From Phycisphaerae bacterium (GTDB lineage Bacteria; Chloroflexota; Anaerolineae; 4572-78; J111): a stretch of 64,000 nucleotides of DNA. Position numbers and translations under genes: made by a program. This document shows, in pieces, positions 61,549-64,000 of this stretch; the first letter of the stretch is position 1, and each line of letters starts with the position of its first letter. Under the pieces are notes generated by a model that was not told where the DNA came from, ran no database searches, and saw nothing but the letters and a program-made list of their open reading frames with translations. Where the stretch lies: contig JANQQF010000125.1 in the NCBI GenBank assembly GCA_028285035.1, positions 18,990 through 82,989 on the forward strand, written 5' to 3'.

Positions 61549-63990
61549 TTACGATAAGTTGGTCATAGCTTGACGATAGGCGTTCAAGGCATTTTGTAAA
61601 CGACCATCACGCATCATCGCATCCCCCATAAGTTGTAGCGCCTTGTAATTTCCAGGTTGAGCGTCGACAAGCTGTTGCGCACTTTCAATCACTGTATCAA
61701 GGTGTGAGCCAGTTGCCACCAAACTATCAAAAATGCGAATGGCCTCATCAGCATTACCAGCATCACGCGCCGCCTGAGCCATTGTCAAGCGCTCATCAGG
61801 ATCCTGCGGTAAGTCAGTCGGAACCCGATCTGGTTCAATAATGACTGGCGCAGGGCGAGGAGTGACAGAGACAACGTGAGCCACAGCAGGTTGTTGGGCT
61901 GAAGCCGGGGCCGTTGGCATCGCAGGATGTATGGCCGGAGGTGGCGCTTCTTGCTCAAACCCATCTTCCCTCATTTTTTGTAGCCAATCTGGCATATCGT
62001 CACTTGGTAGCGTTTCTGCTGTTGTTGATGCCGCCGTGTCATCAGTTGTAGCCAGGGGTTCCAGAACATCTGCATCCAAAGATGACTCCAAGATTACCGG
62101 TTCAGCTTCTTCTGGCTCCGTGTCGATTTCTTTTAGCCAAGTTGGTGTATCGTCTATTGTCTCCTCTATGTCCACTGAAGGCGAGGCTAAAACTGGCTCG
62201 GGTACATCTGCATCTTCTTCCTCTTCCCCAACTTCTTTCAACCAATCAGGTAATTCTTCTGCCTCAACATCATCCTCCCCCTCAGATGTTTCCACCGAAG
62301 CAATAACAGGTTCTGGGGCGGGCGAGGTCACCAAATCTTCACCCTCTTCATCAGCTACTTCTTTTAGCCAATCGGGTAATTCCTCCCCTTCAATCGCCTC
62401 ATCCTGAGAGACAACTGCTTCAACCGGGGCAGGGGCACTATCAGACACAGGTTCAGGTGATGTCTCGACTTCTTCCACCTCTTGCAACCAGTCCGGCAAA
62501 TCTTCCTCAATTAAAGTGGAGGACTCATCCTCAACATCTAAGAAGGGGTCAATACTTGGGTCAGATGGTTCAAACAGATCATCATCCTCTTCAGTATCAA
62601 CCTCACGTAGCCAGTCGGGTAAATCCTCAGAGTCATCTGCCACAGCAGAAACCACCGCAGTCGGCTCTGGTGAACTCATCGGCACAGGCTCAGGTTCATC
62701 TTCGTTTTCTACATCTTTGAGCCAGTCAGGCAAATCATCTTCGACGACATCATCACTGCCCGATGCAACGGGAGCCATCTCAGATGGCACAGACGCGGTT
62801 CCTGGTTCATCTTCCTGCAACCAATCGGGCAAATCATCGTCGTCTGTTTCGATAGGCAAAGCTTCAACTGGTGTGGGGGCTGCATCCTCCTCTTTTACCT
62901 CTCTTAACCAGTCAGGCAAATCATCATCACCCAAATCTGGCTCTGCTGCTGTCCCTGACAATGGGTCACTCTCAGCTTTTGGCCCATCATCCTCTTGAAT
63001 ATCATTCAGCCAATCGGGTAAATCCTCGTCCTCAACTTCGACAGGTGTAGCCGATAATGTGGGTGCATCACTCCCATCCTCAACTTCTTGCAACCAATCG
63101 GGTAAATCCTCGTCGTCTGAAGTGAAAGCTTCAGCAGTGGGTTCTGCCTGCAATTCTGGCTCACTGACAGGCTCAGGAGCAGCAGGTGGTGTCGCGTCAG
63201 CGTCATCATCTCGCAACCAATCAGGCAGATCATCCTGAACGACCATCTTATCATCATCGTCATCATCTGCCCCAGGTCCCATTTCGGCCATTACTGGCTC
63301 GGGACTAACTGCTTCTTCGGCGGCTGGTGCATCATCAGGAAATTCATTTAACCAGTCGGGCAAATCATCATCGTCATCATCCGACAAATCAAACGAAGCC
63401 TCAGCCTCTGCTACAGGCTCAGGTGTTGGCGTATTGTCAACTGGTTGTGGTTCATCACCCTCGAAATCTTGGAGCCAATCAGGCAGGTCGTCATCATCTG
63501 TATCCAAGGAAACTGGAGTATCTGCAATAGGCTGAGCAGGTTCGGAACTGGCGGTTTCACCTTCATCATCACCAAATTCTTGTAACCAATCAGGCAGGTC
63601 ATCCTGAACGACCATCTTATCATCATCGTCATCATCTGCCCCAGGTCCCATTTCAGCCACTGGTTCGGGACTAACTGCTTCTTCGACGGCTGGTTCATCA
63701 TCGGGGAATTCATTTAACCAGTCGGGTAAATCATCATCATCGTCCGACAAATCAAGTGAAGGTTCAGGTTCTACTACTGGCTCAGGTGTCGGCGTATCGG
63801 CCACAGGTGTGGATGATAGTACTGTTTCTTCCATTGGTGTGTCATCTAGTCGCTTTCGTACCAAATCATCTTCAGAGGTCGAGATCAACCAATCTTTGGC
63901 TGACATCCCTTCTGAGCCTTCTGGTCGCTCTTCGGATACCGTGCCTAGATCAATCCCTTCCTCAGCCAGCAGCCGCTCTAAATCTGACAT
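61549..63990 (-). CDS. Acidic DLPDWL-repeat protein with a TPR-like C-terminus, 813 aa or longer
   Basis: The protein is extremely rich in Asp, Glu, Pro and Ser. It carries 16 copies of a short motif: 14 of (D/E)LPDWL followed by a (R/K/Q/N)(E/D) pair, and two variants (TPTWLKE, MPDWLQK). Acidic, Pro-rich spacers of 20-45 residues separate them. The last 90 residues resemble TPR helices (RLTMAQAARDAGNADEAIRI, then NYKALQLMGDAMMRDGRLQN). No signal peptide or membrane helix is seen. The motif may be a short linear binding element presented many times. Proteins of this kind are familiar from Anaerolineae but have no known role. The ATG at 63990 has no visible ribosome binding site and the frame stays open to the window edge, so it may start further upstream. 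Confidence 0.8.
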   Translation of the reverse strand: MSDLERLLAEEGIDLGTVSEERPEGSEGMSAKDWLISTSEDDLVRKRLDDTPMEETVLSSTPVADTPTPEPVVEPEPSLDLSDDDDDLPDWLNEFPDDEPAVEEAVSPEPVAEMGPGADDDDDDKMVVQDDLPDWLQEFGDDEGETASSEPAQPIADTPVSLDTDDDDLPDWLQDFEGDEPQPVDNTPTPEPVAEAEASFDLSDDDDDDLPDWLNEFPDDAPAAEEAVSPEPVMAEMGPGADDDDDDKMVVQDDLPDWLRDDDADATPPAAPEPVSEPELQAEPTAEAFTSDDEDLPDWLQEVEDGSDAPTLSATPVEVEDEDLPDWLNDIQEDDGPKAESDPLSGTAAEPDLGDDDLPDWLREVKEEDAAPTPVEALPIETDDDDLPDWLQEDEPGTASVPSEMAPVASGSDDVVEDDLPDWLKDVENEDEPEPVPMSSPEPTAVVSAVADDSEDLPDWLREVDTEEDDDLFEPSDPSIDPFLDVEDESSTLIEEDLPDWLQEVEEVETSPEPVSDSAPAPVEAVVSQDEAIEGEELPDWLKEVADEEGEDLVTSPAPEPVIASVETSEGEDDVEAEELPDWLKEVGEEEEDADVPEPVLASPSVDIEETIDDTPTWLKEIDTEPEEAEPVILESSLDADVLEPLATTDDTAASTTAETLPSDDMPDWLQKMREDGFEQEAPPPAIHPAMPTAPASAQQPAVAHVVSVTPRPAPVIIEPDRVPTDLPQDPDERLTMAQAARDAGNADEAIRIFDSLVATGSHLDTVIESAQQLVDAQPGNYKALQLMGDAMMRDGRLQNALNAYRQAMTNLS
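63215..63392. repeat. Direct repeat copy A inside the acidic protein gene
   Basis: About 178 bp nearly identical to 63584-63755, offset by 369 bp (123 codons). It encodes an LNEFPDD ... SPEPV ... GPGADDDDDDKMVV ... QDDLPDWL module. Confidence 0.8.
63584..63755. repeat. Direct repeat copy B inside the acidic protein gene
   Basis: The second copy of the segment at 63215-63392, differing by scattered substitutions and a few in-frame indels. The high DNA similarity, with the frame kept, points to recent duplication within the gene. Confidence 0.8.
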
Positions 63991-64000
63991 CCCGTCATCA

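Noticed and set aside
61931..62998. Long plus-strand frames (158 and 160 codons) rich in Ser/Thr/Gly
   Set aside because: They are antisense shadows of the acidic DLPDWL-repeat gene; the Asp/Glu codon bias of that gene removes stops on the other strand.

Overview
The window looks like an ordinary, gene-dense piece of a bacterial chromosome of moderate G+C, most likely from the phylum Chloroflexota (an Anaerolineae- or Caldilineae-like organism). That placement is inference. It rests on the long acidic protein at the right end with its repeated DLPDWL motif, the abundance of hybrid histidine kinases and Hanks-type kinases, a fused GldF-GldG protein with a DUF4340 partner outside Bacteroidetes, and many short degenerate intergenic repeats. 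No rRNA, tRNA, CRISPR array, prophage or insertion sequence was seen.

Layout. 1-7.0 kb is an accessory-looking stretch: a receiver-like protein that lacks its phospho-acceptor Asp, a subtilisin-fold protein that seems to have lost its catalytic Ser, a 43-residue membrane peptide, and an ADP-ribosylglycohydrolase/acetyltransferase pair. 7.2-17.6 kb is a signalling cluster: an ammonium transporter fused to a hybrid histidine kinase, a Tat-exported solute-binding lipoprotein, a Cache/HAMP/GAF histidine kinase, a DivK-like receiver and a receiver-PP2C phosphatase. 17.6-24.7 kb is mostly metabolic (acylphosphatase, enolase, 4-alpha-glucanotransferase, HisN-type phosphatase, gamma-glutamyltransferase). 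24.9-32.7 kb is a stress and envelope block: two Hsp20 genes, a Gld-type ABC module and a Deg protease, each of the six genes with a near-perfect AGGAGG ribosome binding site. 32.7-41.5 kb holds a GH13-like enzyme (candidate glucosylglycerol hydrolase) divergent from a DUF432-MscS pair, then a DUF3124 lipoprotein, an SLC13 transporter and a second Deg protease.

41.5-47.3 kb, on the minus strand, has a thioesterase, a Cys-rich protein and a three-gene signalling operon (multi-GAF histidine kinase, receiver, receiver-Ser/Thr kinase fusion). 47.5-51.5 kb carries tgt, uppP, a metallo-beta-lactamase-fold hydrolase, a HAD phosphatase and a thioesterase. 51.5-64 kb carries ftsH, a PASTA-type Ser/Thr kinase, a cysteine desulfurase, small membrane proteins including a YtxH protein, the Nnr NAD(P)HX repair enzyme, a 15-residue-repeat membrane protein, ndk and the acidic repeat protein.

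The least ordinary items are the 7-17.6 kb ammonium/solute phosphorelay, the degenerate subtilase, the hsp20-associated motifs with an orphan terminator, the possible osmolyte module at 32.7-37.7 kb, the receiver-kinase fusion operon, the 15-residue-repeat protein and the DLPDWL repeat protein. Family assignments come from motif recognition by eye; no database search was run.
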